Assembly (NCBI GenBank): GCA_039196715.1 | Contig: JBCCUP010000016.1 | Span: 1 to 64,000 of the forward strand | DNA from: Pseudomonadota bacterium | GTDB lineage: Bacteria > Pseudomonadota > Gammaproteobacteria > CALCKW01 | Direction: 5' to 3' | Length of the DNA: 64,000 bases | In this document: positions 26,195 to 34,360 of the stretch, one piece after another | Numbering within the stretch: the stretch's first letter is position 1 | How the letters are laid out: every line of letters begins with the position of its first letter | Translations under genes and position numbers: made by a program | Notes under the pieces: generated by a model | The model's database searches: none | What the model was told of the DNA's origin: nothing | The model's input: the letters and a program-made list of their open reading frames with translations, nothing else

Positions 26195-27048
26195 GCTGCG
26201 TCCTTGCCGCGGTATCCCGCTGCGCGTCGGTCTTCACAGTAGTCGGTGTCGGAGCACACGAACAGGCGGTTGCCGGCGTCGTCGACGATGACTTCGTCGA
26301 GGTAACTCGTGTCCGCGCCACAGAGCGCGCAGGCGTGGTTGGCCTTCGAGGGGTCGAAGGGGTGGTCGTCGAAATCCAGGCTCACGACGCGGGTGTAGGG
26401 CGGCAGCGCGTAGATGCGCTGCTCGCGGCCGGCGCCGAAGAGCTGTATGGCCGGGCACTCGCCGAGCTTGGGGTTGTCGAATTTCGGGATGGGCGACGGG
26501 TCCATCACGTAACGGTCTTCGACCCGGACGGGGTAGGCGTACGCCGTCGCAATGTGGCCGTGTCGACTGATGTCCTCGTACAGCTTGACGTGCATCAGGC
26601 CGTACTCTTCGAGGCTGTGCATCTTGCGCGTTTCGCTTTCGCGCGGCTCGAGAGAACGCAGGGGCTCCGGGATCGGCACCTGGTACACCAGGATCTGGTC
26701 TTCGGTCAGTGGCACTTCGGGGATGCGGTGCCGTGTTTGTATCAAGGAGGCCTCGCGCGTGTGCGTGGTTGTCTCGACCCCGGCCGTGCGCTCGAAGAAC
26801 TGCCGGATAGACACCGCATTGGTGGTGTCGTCCGCCCCCTGATCGATCACCTTGAAGCGGTCGTCGGGGGTCATCACCGCAGCCGAGACCTGCACACCGC
26901 CGGTGCCCCAGCCGTGGGGCATCGGCATCTCGCGTGCGGCGAACGGCACCTGGTAGCCCGGCACCGCCAGCCCCTTGAGGATGGCGCGTCGGATCATGCG
27001 CTTGGTTTGTTCGTCCAGGTAGGCGAAGTTGTAGGCTTCGTCTCTCAT
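26191..27048 (-). CDS. phnJ: alpha-D-ribose 1-methylphosphonate 5-phosphate C-P lyase
   Basis: PhnJ, 285 residues, the radical SAM-type enzyme that breaks the carbon-phosphorus bond. Four cysteines near the C-terminus, Cys240, Cys243, Cys265 and Cys271 (ACALCGADTSYLDE...FVCSDTDYCEDRR), have the same spacing as in E. coli PhnJ (241, 244, 266, 272), three of which bind the 4Fe-4S cluster. The family motifs ALLKGL-like and PMPHGWGTGGVQ are present. It overlaps phnI by 4 bases. Confidence 0.95.
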   Translation of the reverse strand: MRDEAYNFAYLDEQTKRMIRRAILKGLAVPGYQVPFAAREMPMPHGWGTGGVQVSAAVMTPDDRFKVIDQGADDTTNAVSIRQFFERTAGVETTTHTREASLIQTRHRIPEVPLTEDQILVYQVPIPEPLRSLEPRESETRKMHSLEEYGLMHVKLYEDISRHGHIATAYAYPVRVEDRYVMDPSPIPKFDNPKLGECPAIQLFGAGREQRIYALPPYTRVVSLDFDDHPFDPSKANHACALCGADTSYLDEVIVDDAGNRLFVCSDTDYCEDRRAAGYRGKDAA

Positions 27049-28136
27049 GCGGCACTCTGCGGGTTGGCGGCGTGTTCCGTGGCCTCGGTGCGCAGCTTGC
27101 GAATCAGTTCCAGTTCGGACTGAAAATCGACGTAGTGCGGCAGCTTGATGTGCTCGAGAAAACCGGTCGCCTGGATGTTGTCGGCGTGGTACAGCACGAA
27201 CTCGGTGTCCTGTGCAGGTGCACCGACGAAATCCTCACCGAGCTCTTCCCAGCGCAAGGCACGGTCGACCAGGGCCATGGAGATCGCCTTGCGCTCGGTG
27301 TGGCCGAACACCAGCCCGTACCCGCGGGTGAATTGCGGGGGCTCGGTCTTCGAGCCCATGAACTGGTTGACGGTCTCGCACTCGGTCAGGGTGATCTCGC
27401 CGATCTCGATCGCGAAACCGAGTTCCGGGATGTCCATTTCCACCACGACCGCGCCGATGCGCAGCTCGCCGACAAAGGCGTGGTTGCGTGCGTAGCCGCG
27501 TTGGGTCGAGTAGGCGAGGGAGAGCAGAAAACCCTCGTCCGAGCGGGTCAGGGCTTGCAATCTCAGGGCGCGATCCGCTGGCATTTCCAGTGGCTCGCGC
27601 GTCAGGTCAGGCGGTTCGCTGTCGTGTTGCGGCACCGCCTCCATCAGGCCTTCACGGTTGAGGAAATCGCTGACACGCGGCACCGGCTCGGGGTCGGTGT
27701 CGCGCACGGGCGCGGTGGCGGGCTCGCCGTCGGCGAGCAGCGTGAAGTCCAGCAGGCGGTGGGTGTAGTCGAATGTCGGACCGAGCACCTGACCGCCCGG
27801 CACGTCCTTGAAGGTGGCCGAGACGCGTCGATCGCAGGCCATGGCCGCGGTGTCGACCGGCCGGGACGCGCCGAAGCGGGGCAGTGTGGTGCGGTAGGCG
27901 CGCACCAGGAACGTCGCTTCGATCAGGTCACCGCGGGCCTGCTTGATGGCCAGTGCCGCGAGGTCCGGGTCGTAGAGCGAGCCCTCCGACATCACCCGGT
28001 TGACAGCGAGTCGAAGTTGTTCGCGAATGTGGTCGACACCGAGCTCGGAGACCGCCGTGTCGCCGCGGCGCTCCTCGGCCAGCCACGCGTGGGCGTTCTC
28101 GATGGCGCGTTCGCCGCCTTTGACCGCAACGTACAT
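27045..28136 (-). CDS. phnI: carbon-phosphorus lyase complex subunit
   Basis: PhnI, 363 residues, matches the family length (about 354 in E. coli). It begins with MYVAVKGGERAIENAHAWLAEERRG and has HDTEFVLYHADNIQATGFLEHIKLPHYVDFQSELELIRKLR near the end. With ATP it attaches phosphonate to the ribose. The ATG at 28136 overlaps the stop of phnH by one base (TGATG). Confidence 0.93.
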   Translation of the reverse strand: MYVAVKGGERAIENAHAWLAEERRGDTAVSELGVDHIREQLRLAVNRVMSEGSLYDPDLAALAIKQARGDLIEATFLVRAYRTTLPRFGASRPVDTAAMACDRRVSATFKDVPGGQVLGPTFDYTHRLLDFTLLADGEPATAPVRDTDPEPVPRVSDFLNREGLMEAVPQHDSEPPDLTREPLEMPADRALRLQALTRSDEGFLLSLAYSTQRGYARNHAFVGELRIGAVVVEMDIPELGFAIEIGEITLTECETVNQFMGSKTEPPQFTRGYGLVFGHTERKAISMALVDRALRWEELGEDFVGAPAQDTEFVLYHADNIQATGFLEHIKLPHYVDFQSELELIRKLRTEATEHAANPQSAA

Positions 28137-28699
28137 CAGTTCACCTCCGTCGACCGGGGCAGGGCGGCCACCTGATCGCCACACGCGAAAACGAAATCCA
28201 GTCCGAGGGGGTACTGCCGGTGGTTGCGCTGGAAGGCGCTGATGTCCGGTAGCGACACGTGCGCGGTGTCCCGGATACCGGGGCCGCGCAAGGTGGCGCC
28301 CGATTGGGTCAGCGCGTCGAGCTCGACAATCAGCGTTGCCGACCGGTCGGGGTAGGCCGGCGTGCCGACGGGGTAGTCCGCGAGTGGCAGCAGCTGCTCC
28401 CAGCGACCCACCGCGAACGCACAGTCGCTGCGGTCGACGCGCGGCGCGCCGGTGTGGAAGGCCATCCAGTCATGGACGGCGGGCGTGTCGATGTCGCCCG
28501 CAAGGTGGACCGGCGTGTCGGTGTCGCACAGGGTCAGCAGGCAGGCCGCCGCTGCAGCCGACAGAGGCGTTGGCGGTGCCGCACCGCTCAGCCGGTGAAC
28601 GGTTCCGGGTCGGGCCAGGGCGGCCATGATGCCGCGGAACGCGTGTGCGGCCTGCACGTCGGGTTGCGTGAATCCGCCCTCGAGCGCGTGCGTGTCCAT
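28136..28699 (-). CDS. phnH: phosphonate C-P lyase system protein
   Basis: PhnH, 187 residues, of usual length, with the GGFTQPDVQAAHAFRGIMAALARPGTVH start and the GPGIRD...LDFVFACGDQVAALPRSTEV end seen in the family. It is a structural subunit of the GHIJ core. It overlaps phnG and phnI by one base each. Confidence 0.92.
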   Translation of the reverse strand: MDTHALEGGFTQPDVQAAHAFRGIMAALARPGTVHRLSGAAPPTPLSAAAAACLLTLCDTDTPVHLAGDIDTPAVHDWMAFHTGAPRVDRSDCAFAVGRWEQLLPLADYPVGTPAYPDRSATLIVELDALTQSGATLRGPGIRDTAHVSLPDISAFQRNHRQYPLGLDFVFACGDQVAALPRSTEVN

Positions 28700-29163
28700 C
28701 AGTCTTCTCCGCGTGCCAGGGTGAAGAAATCCACTTTGGTCGCGGCGGCCTTGGCGGCCCGTGCGGCCTTGGCGGTCGCGTGTGCCGAGCGCAAGGGCTC
28801 GAGCACCTGGGTGCGCACCGTGTCGGCCTGCTCGGTTTGCATCAGCGCGTCGACCAGTGCGGCTGCTTCGGCGCAGCGCTTGCGCCGCCCCTGGACATAG
28901 GCGTGGCCGACGGCGCCGTTCGACAACCGCAGGCTGCAGCGCGTGACACTCATCTCGCCGAGATTGAACGGTGCGCCCGTGCCACTGGCGCGACCCCGCA
29001 CCATGACGCTGCCGATCTCGGGTGCGCGCAACCACGTGAACGTGGGCAGGGGCGCGAGCCCCGCCAGGTGTTCGGCGGCCCGGCCCTCGGGCGCTTTCGC
29101 CAGCAGGCTCATCCAGGCCTGCCGGTCGTTCAGGGTGTCGGTCGTGTCGTTCACGGGTTCCAC
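28699..29163 (-). CDS. phnG: phosphonate C-P lyase system protein
   Basis: PhnG, about 154 residues, with the family pattern NDRQAWMSLLAKAPEGRAAEHLAG, FTWLRAPEIGSVMVRGRASGTGAPFNLGEMSVTRCSLRL and a CAEAAALVDALMQTEQADTVRTQVLEPL tail. It is the first gene of the operon. GTG at 29163 or 29154 is the likely start (both are GTG). It is divergent from phnF across a 75-base control region. Confidence 0.9.
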   Translation of the reverse strand: MEPVNDTTDTLNDRQAWMSLLAKAPEGRAAEHLAGLAPLPTFTWLRAPEIGSVMVRGRASGTGAPFNLGEMSVTRCSLRLSNGAVGHAYVQGRRKRCAEAAALVDALMQTEQADTVRTQVLEPLRSAHATAKAARAAKAAATKVDFFTLARGED

Positions 29164-29175
29164 TCGTTCGAGTAC

Positions 29176-29191
29176 TAGACAACTATACAAC
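29176..29191. promoter_or_regulatory. tandem repeat, candidate PhnF operator
   Basis: TAGACAAC (29176-29183) and TATACAAC (29184-29191) form an 8-base tandem repeat in the 75-base gap between phnG and phnF. HutC-type GntR proteins often bind TA-rich sites here, so this is the best candidate operator for PhnF. Confidence 0.45.
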
Positions 29192-29237
29192 TTATCTGAT
29201 GGGATACCATAGCGCCGCTCTGTGAAACCTGCATGAC

Positions 29238-29960
29238 ATGACCACGACCGCCCGAACCCAGACGCCGGTGTGGCGCGCGATCGCCGAGGCACTGCGCACC
29301 GACATCGCGCGGGGCCGCTACCGTGCCGGTGACAAATTGCCGACCGAGCACGCGCTCGCCGCGCGCTTCGGTGTCAACCGCCACACGGTGCGGCGGGCCG
29401 TGCTGGCGCTCGTCGAGGACGAGCTGGTGCGCACCCGACGGGGTGCCGGCGCCTTCGTGCGCACCGAGGCGACCGAATACCCGCTCGGGCGGCGCGTGCG
29501 GTTTCACGAGAACCTGCTGGCGGCGGGGCGCGCCCCGCGCCGGCGCGTGCTGACGCTGGAGCAGCGTGCGTCGACCGACGGCGAAGCGGCGGCACTCGCC
29601 ATCGACGTCGGCGCGCCGGTCTGCGCCTTCCACGGCGTGTCGCTCGCGGACAACAGCCCCATCGCCGTCTTCGAGAGCCTCTTTCCCGCTGAGCGGCTGG
29701 TGGGCATCGAGGCCGCGTTGCGTGTTGCCGACGGGGTCACCGACGCGCTGTGCCGCGTCGGCGTGGTGGACTATATGCGTGCGTCCACGCGCGTGACGGC
29801 GGTGCTGGCAGATGCAAGCCAGGCCCTACACCTGGAGCTGAAACCGGGCGACCCGTTGCTGCGCACCTCGGCCGTCAATGTCGACCCGGACCGTGTGCCG
29901 GTGGAGTACGGTCGCACCTGGTTTGCCGGCGACCGCGTGACGCTGACGCTCGACACCTGA
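29238..29960 (+). CDS. phnF: GntR/HutC-family regulator of phosphonate genes
   Basis: A 240-residue regulator with an N-terminal winged helix (VWRAIAEALRTDIARGRYRAGDKLPTEHALAARFGVNRHTVRRAVLALVEDELVRTRRGAG) and a C-terminal UTRA ligand-sensing domain. Its position, divergent from phnG, is that of PhnF, which represses the C-P lyase operon. ATG at 29238. Confidence 0.9.
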   Translation: MTTTARTQTPVWRAIAEALRTDIARGRYRAGDKLPTEHALAARFGVNRHTVRRAVLALVEDELVRTRRGAGAFVRTEATEYPLGRRVRFHENLLAAGRAPRRRVLTLEQRASTDGEAAALAIDVGAPVCAFHGVSLADNSPIAVFESLFPAERLVGIEAALRVADGVTDALCRVGVVDYMRASTRVTAVLADASQALHLELKPGDPLLRTSAVNVDPDRVPVEYGRTWFAGDRVTLTLDT

Positions 29961-29967
29961 GCGCCGG

Positions 29968-30585
29968 TCAGCCGTCGTACCTCTCGAGGAACGCTTCGGC
30001 GTCCAGGGTGCGGAAATCGTTCAGGCGTTCGCGCAACACCGCGTGTGACCCGTCCCACCAGGCCAGCGCCATCAGGCGTTCGGCGATGGCAGCCGGCTGG
30101 CGTGGCCGCAACACGCTGGCCGGTGTGCCAGCGACAATCGTGTAGAACGCGACATTGCGGGTCACGACGCTGGCGGCTGCGACCACGGCGCCGTCGCCGA
30201 GGGTCACGTCGGGCTAGATCATGGCGCCGTGCCCGATCCAGGTGTCGTGGCCGATGCGGGCCCGGCGTGAACGACGGTGTTCGAAAAACGCGGAGTCGTG
30301 CTCCACGTCGTCCCAGTAGTCCGCCGACCGGTAGAGAACGTGGTGGCAGGCGGCCGTGTGCAGAGGGTGGTCGGTGGCGCCGATCCGCGTGAGGGCGGCG
30401 ATGTTGGCGAACTTGCCAACCGTGGCATTGGCGATGTCGGCGTAGCGGTCGCAGCAGGCGTAGTCGCCGAAATCGACGTTCGAAAGCCGCGAGCCACGGC
30501 CGACTTCGGTGACGCGCCCGAACTGCACGTCGGTCAGCAGGAAGTCGTCGTGCAGGGTCGGCGTGTCTGGGGAGAGTCTGGCCAT
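29968..30585 (-). pseudogene. hexapeptide-repeat acetyltransferase of phosphonate loci, interrupted by TAG
   Basis: A 205-codon frame with left-handed beta-helix repeats. The first part (MARLSPDTPTLHDDFLLTDVQFGRVTEVGRGSRLSNVDFGDY...HDTWIGHGAMI) matches the TIGR03308-type acetyltransferase of phosphonate loci, and the part after the stop (PDVTLGDGAVVAAASVVTRNVAFYTIVAGTPASVLRPRQPAAIAERLMALAWW) continues it in the same frame. One TAG at 30214-30216 separates them, where relatives have Leu (ILPxVTIG), so a TTG-to-TAG change is enough. Without readthrough the helix loses its last coils. It ends 7 bases from phnF, convergent. Confidence 0.8.
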
Positions 30586-30658
30586 GCCAGCGAGTGTAGC
30601 CCGCCCCGTGTGTCCGGCACGTGACAGCCGGCATCACCTGCGCGACAGTGCCTGCACG

Positions 30659-31534
30659 TCACACGAACGGCTGGCCACGGACCGCTTGGGCGAGCACCCC
30701 CAGGACGAACACGGCGTACAGCGCCGTGAGGGCCAGTGCGATCCGACGTGGGGTGCGCGTTTCACCGCTTGTCGCGCGCGGCAACACCGCCACGATCACC
30801 CACGCCACCAGCGGGACGCCGTGCAGCGCGTGGGTCGAGAAGAAATGCGCGACACGCAGGTCACCGGCGTTCATCAACCAGCCCAGCACCGGCAGACCCG
30901 CGCGCGATTCCAGCGCCGTGACGCCGGCCGGCAGGACGGCGTGCGTCTGTGCCGGCGCACCTGACATGTAGCCGGCCGTCAGGACGGTCAGGACAGCCGT
31001 TGCCAGCAGGCTGTACCCGATGGCGTAGCGCAGCAGTGCGGGCACCCCGCTCTCGTGGTGGCGGAGAATGCCAACCCCGAACACCGCGGAGAGCGACGTC
31101 AGCAACACCGCGAGAACGCCCATCAGGCCGTACATCGGCGCGAGCACGGGGTGGGTCTGGTTGAAGTGTGAGGGCTCGCCGATGGAGGCGGCGTAGATCA
31201 GCCAGGCCATCTCGAACACCACGGTCAGCGCGATCGCCGCCACGTAGCGGTTGAACCACCGGCTCGTTCTCCAGTGAGGCGGCAGCAGGTGGGCGTAGGC
31301 TGACAGGGTGATCAGGTAGATCGCGATGGCGAGGTCGAACTTGATGGGTTTGAGCCAGACGTTGGTGTCCAGCACGGTGCGTGCGTCCAGCGTGTACGCC
31401 AGCAGCAGGGCAGGCAGGATCACGAGCAGGGCGGCCGTGTAGGCGGCGAGCAGGCGGTGACCGGTCCACACGGTCAACCACGTCATGCGGTTGGCGGTTA
31501 TCGGAATCGTGGCGTCGATGGCGTGGGCGGTCAT
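30659..31534 (-). CDS. integral membrane protein of unknown function
   Basis: A 291-residue inner-membrane protein with about eight hydrophobic segments (LLAAYTAALLVILPALLLAY, IAIYLITLSAYAHLL, VAAIALTVVFEMAWLIYAAS, MYGLMGVLAVLLTSLSAV and others). It contains few charged residues and several histidines near the membrane (HFFSTHALHGVPL). I do not recognise the family. Its ATG at 31534 overlaps the stop of the Aba4-like gene by 4 bases, so the two form one operon. Confidence 0.65.
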   Translation of the reverse strand: MTAHAIDATIPITANRMTWLTVWTGHRLLAAYTAALLVILPALLLAYTLDARTVLDTNVWLKPIKFDLAIAIYLITLSAYAHLLPPHWRTSRWFNRYVAAIALTVVFEMAWLIYAASIGEPSHFNQTHPVLAPMYGLMGVLAVLLTSLSAVFGVGILRHHESGVPALLRYAIGYSLLATAVLTVLTAGYMSGAPAQTHAVLPAGVTALESRAGLPVLGWLMNAGDLRVAHFFSTHALHGVPLVAWVIVAVLPRATSGETRTPRRIALALTALYAVFVLGVLAQAVRGQPFV

Positions 31535-31989
31535 GCGGCAGCTTCCATGGGGTGGGCGTTGATCTGTGTGGCCACGCGGGCCGCGGTGTAGAGCAGCAAG
31601 CCCACCGGGCCGAGCATGAAGGTGAAGCCGAAGCAGGGAACCACGAACCAGCGGGACACCCGCCGCTGCACCGCGTCCTGCGCGATGCACCAGCCGACGA
31701 AAAGATCGAAGGCGAGGTAGTGGACCCAGCCCGCGAGCACCATGCCCGGTTGGGTGAAGAGCAACATCACGTCCTCGAGTGAGTCGAACCCGCCCACGCT
31801 GTCGCTGAAATACACGCCAACCGCGGCGGCGTAGAGCAGGCTCAAGGCGAGTGGCAACGCGAGGCCGATGTAGCGGCTGCGGCGTTGCCAGGCGGCAGGC
31901 AGGAACAACCAGACGATCAACACGATCCAGCCCAACAGGGCCGTCGGGTTGGCGAGGTTGAACGCCATCTCGGGTGTGGTCGGTGGCAT
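31531..31989 (-). CDS. Aba4-like (DUF4281) membrane protein
   Basis: A 152-residue protein with four membrane segments and the conserved pattern WVHYLAFDLFVGWCIAQDA...VPCFGFTFMLGPVGLLLY of the DUF4281 group, named after plant Aba4, which is involved in neoxanthin synthesis. The bacterial function is unknown. It is the first gene of a two-gene operon and is divergent from the TetR gene. Confidence 0.8.
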   Translation of the reverse strand: MPPTTPEMAFNLANPTALLGWIVLIVWLFLPAAWQRRSRYIGLALPLALSLLYAAAVGVYFSDSVGGFDSLEDVMLLFTQPGMVLAGWVHYLAFDLFVGWCIAQDAVQRRVSRWFVVPCFGFTFMLGPVGLLLYTAARVATQINAHPMEAAA

Positions 31990-32020
31990 AGGGTGTGCTC
32001 CTGAGGGCCGTCGCCCAAAC

Positions 32021-32074
32021 TAGACACTGTAAAGATTTGCGTCTCAGGCTAGTGCTGAAAATTGACAGTGTCAA
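32021..32074. promoter_or_regulatory. pair of operator-like sites for the TetR regulator
   Basis: TTGACAGTGTCAA (32062-32074) is a perfect palindrome around G. TAGACACTGTAAA (32021-32033) is its inverted, imperfect copy (its reverse complement TTTACAGTGTCTA matches 11 of 13 positions). They lie in the divergent gap between the Aba4-like operon and the TetR gene, where a TetR repressor would bind. Spacing of centres is 41 bases. Confidence 0.65.
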
Positions 32075-32114
32075 GATTGAGGGCGAAAATAACCGAAACG
32101 CAGCGAGCGAGCCC

Positions 32115-32729
32115 ATGGAGCCAAAGAAGCAGCGGTACCACCACGGCGACCTGCGCGCCGCGTTGCTCAAAGCCGCCGAGCAGGAGCTCAAGGCGCGGGG
32201 CATCGAGCAGTTTTCCCTGCGCGGTGTCGCGCGTGCCGCCGGCGTCAGCCACGCGGCGCCGGCGCACCATTTCGACGATGTTACCGGCCTGCTGACGGCC
32301 CTGGCCGTGGTCGGTTGGCACCGCTTCGTCGAGGCGCAACGTCGGCAGCAGGCGAAGGCGGAGGCCGAACCGCTCGCCCAGTTGGTGGCGGCGGCGAAAG
32401 GCTATGCGGCCTTTGCCAAGGCCAACCCCGAGTTGTTTGTTCTGATGTTCGCGTCCCAGAAAGCCGACCGCTGCGACCCGGCCTTTAAGACGGCGGGTGA
32501 CGCCGCTTTCGACCACCTTCTGGGTCTGGTCAACACGGTGGCAGGGCGTGACGCGGATGCGCACCCTGACACCATGATCGATGCGCTCGCGACCTGGTCG
32601 CTGATCCACGGTATTGCAAGCCTGCTCAACAATGGCTTTCTGCTGGTACTCGGCGGTGGCCGGGCCGAGCGCGATGCGGCCATCGCCGCCATGATCACGC
32701 GCTACTGGCAGGCGCAACCGGCGGTGTGA
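32115..32729 (+). CDS. TetR family transcriptional regulator
   Basis: A 204-residue regulator with the TetR N-terminal helix-turn-helix (YHHGDLRAALLKAAEQELKARGIEQFSLRGVARAAGVSHAAPAHHFDDVTGLLTALAVVGW) and an all-helical WHG-type ligand domain. It should control the divergent Aba4-like/membrane protein operon and itself. ATG at 32115. Confidence 0.87.
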   Translation: MEPKKQRYHHGDLRAALLKAAEQELKARGIEQFSLRGVARAAGVSHAAPAHHFDDVTGLLTALAVVGWHRFVEAQRRQQAKAEAEPLAQLVAAAKGYAAFAKANPELFVLMFASQKADRCDPAFKTAGDAAFDHLLGLVNTVAGRDADAHPDTMIDALATWSLIHGIASLLNNGFLLVLGGGRAERDAAIAAMITRYWQAQPAV

Positions 32730-32803
32730 TCGGTTGTTGGCGAGAAAGCGCACCGGGTCTGCCGACTTGCTAGGATAGCGCGATCAAGGCTCTGGAGGAC
32801 GGT

Positions 32804-33637
32804 GTGGCATCGCCCCTCTCGGCGGCGCAGGTCGATCGCCTGGTGGCAAGCATCGATCGCGCAACCGCCTCGAACACCGACGTGCCGTTCTCGGTGTACA
32901 CCTCGGTGCATGAACAGCGTTTGGTGGATGTGCCGATCAACAAACCGCTGTTGGTCGTGGTGTTGCGCGGCAGCAAGCACATCGGGCGCTCGCCCGTGCA
33001 GGTGTGCAGCGCCGGTGAGTTTGTGTTCCTCTCGGACAGTGCGGCAGTCGACATGCGCAACATTCCGGGTGATGAGCGCTACCACGCCCTGTTGATCGAA
33101 TTCGACTACGCCGATTTCGACGTGCTGCCGGTGGTCGCCGCCTCGCCAACAACCCAGGTCATTGGCGTGTCGGAGGCGCCGTTTCTCGATTGCCTGCAGC
33201 AGTGGGTCGACAGCGTCGGCTGGGGCATGCCGGCGATCACGGCGGCACGCAAACGGGAACTGCTCGCGGTGTTGTCAGCGCTCGGCTTCACCGGCCTGCG
33301 TGGGTTGATGGGGCGCTCCGAGTTGAGCCACCGCCTCTACGACCTGCTGAGCCGCGAAGCGGATGAAGAGGCCTCGCTCGCGGCGCTCTGCCGTCTGCTC
33401 GGCGTCAGCGAGTCAACCTTGCGGCGCCGCCTGCACGCGGAGGGCACGGGGCTGCAGGCCATCAAGGACGCGGTGCGTCTCGGGCGTGCCTTGCATTTGC
33501 TGCAAACCACCGCGTTGCCGATCGGCGTGATTGCGGGGCGCTGTGGCTACAGCTCGCAGTCGCGCTTCACCGCACGGTTCAAGGCGCGCTTCGGTTTGAC
33601 GCCGTCGGCACTGCGCAAAACGCACGTGACCGGATAG
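32804..33637 (+). CDS. AraC family transcriptional regulator
   Basis: A 277-residue regulator. The N-terminal part looks like the AraC cupin sensor of the AraC_N type (PFSVYTSVHEQRLVDVPINKPLLVVVLRGSKHIGR), and the C-terminal part contains two helix-turn-helix motifs (EEASLAALCRLLGVSESTLRRRLHAEGTGL and GVIAGRCGYSSQSRFTARFKARFGLTPSALRK). GTG at 32804. Its target is unknown; the YbhB gene follows 87 bases later on the same strand. Confidence 0.87.
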   Translation: MASPLSAAQVDRLVASIDRATASNTDVPFSVYTSVHEQRLVDVPINKPLLVVVLRGSKHIGRSPVQVCSAGEFVFLSDSAAVDMRNIPGDERYHALLIEFDYADFDVLPVVAASPTTQVIGVSEAPFLDCLQQWVDSVGWGMPAITAARKRELLAVLSALGFTGLRGLMGRSELSHRLYDLLSREADEEASLAALCRLLGVSESTLRRRLHAEGTGLQAIKDAVRLGRALHLLQTTALPIGVIAGRCGYSSQSRFTARFKARFGLTPSALRKTHVTG

Positions 33638-33724
33638 GGCGAACATCTGACCGGTTTCGGTGTAGTGCCATTCGACGCCCGCCACCACGCTGTGTGTTCA
33701 ACACAAACGGTGTGGGAGCACACG

Positions 33725-34282
33725 ATGAACACAAAGAAAACGGGTCTGTTGTTGGCTGCGGCGATGGTGGCCGCGTCGGTGTCGGCGGGGGACTTCACCC
33801 TGAGCAGCTCGGACATCGCACACGGCGAGTCGATGTCGGCCAGGCACGAGTTCGCCGGTTTCGGCTGCACCGGCGACGACCTCTCGCCCCAGCTGGCCTG
33901 GTCGAACCCGCCGGCCGGCACGCGGAGCTTTGCCATCACCGCCTACGACCCGGATGCGCCGACCGGCAGCGGCTGGTGGCACTGGCAGGTGGTCAACCTG
34001 CCGGCCACGGTTCGCCTGCTTGAAACCAACGCGGGTCACGCGTCGGGCGAGGGCTTGCCGGCCGGTGGTCAGCAGGTGGTGAACGACTACGGTGTCGCGG
34101 GCTTTGGTGGTGCGTGCCCGCCGGTGGGCCACGGGGTGCACCGCTACCGGTTCACCGTGCATGCGCTGTCGGTTGAATCGCTCGATGTGCCACCGTCGGC
34201 GTCGGGTGCGTTGGCAGGCTACCTGATCAACGCCCACACGATCGAAAGTGCAACGCTGGAGGCGCTTTACGAGCGGCAGTGA
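33725..34282 (+). CDS. exported YbhB/YbcL (PEBP, Raf kinase inhibitor-like) protein
   Basis: A 185-residue protein with a signal peptide (KTGLLLAAAMVAASVSAG) and the phosphatidylethanolamine-binding fold: GDDLSPQLAWSNPPAGTRSFAITAYDPDAPTGSGWWHWQVVNLP and GVHRYRFTVHALSV. The conserved DPDAP and GxWxHW motifs line the small anion site. The role in bacteria is unclear, possibly stress or lipid-related. Two hairpins follow, before the convergent ABC operon. Confidence 0.87.
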   Translation: MNTKKTGLLLAAAMVAASVSAGDFTLSSSDIAHGESMSARHEFAGFGCTGDDLSPQLAWSNPPAGTRSFAITAYDPDAPTGSGWWHWQVVNLPATVRLLETNAGHASGEGLPAGGQQVVNDYGVAGFGGACPPVGHGVHRYRFTVHALSVESLDVPPSASGALAGYLINAHTIESATLEALYERQ

Positions 34283-34290
34283 GGCGAGAT

Positions 34291-34348
34291 GCCGGCCCCG
34301 ATGGGGCCGGCGGTGTGGCGTGGCGGCCGGTTGCGGTGGCAACCGGCC
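34291..34348. terminator. two hairpins between convergent genes
   Basis: GCCGGCCCC/GGGGCCGGC (34291-34311) and GGCCGGTTGC/GCAACCGGCC (34325-34348) are perfect stems of 9 and 10 bases. They separate the YbhB gene from the ABC operon and can act on both strands; neither has a clear T-run. Confidence 0.55.
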
Positions 34349-34360
34349 CCATGCCAGGGT

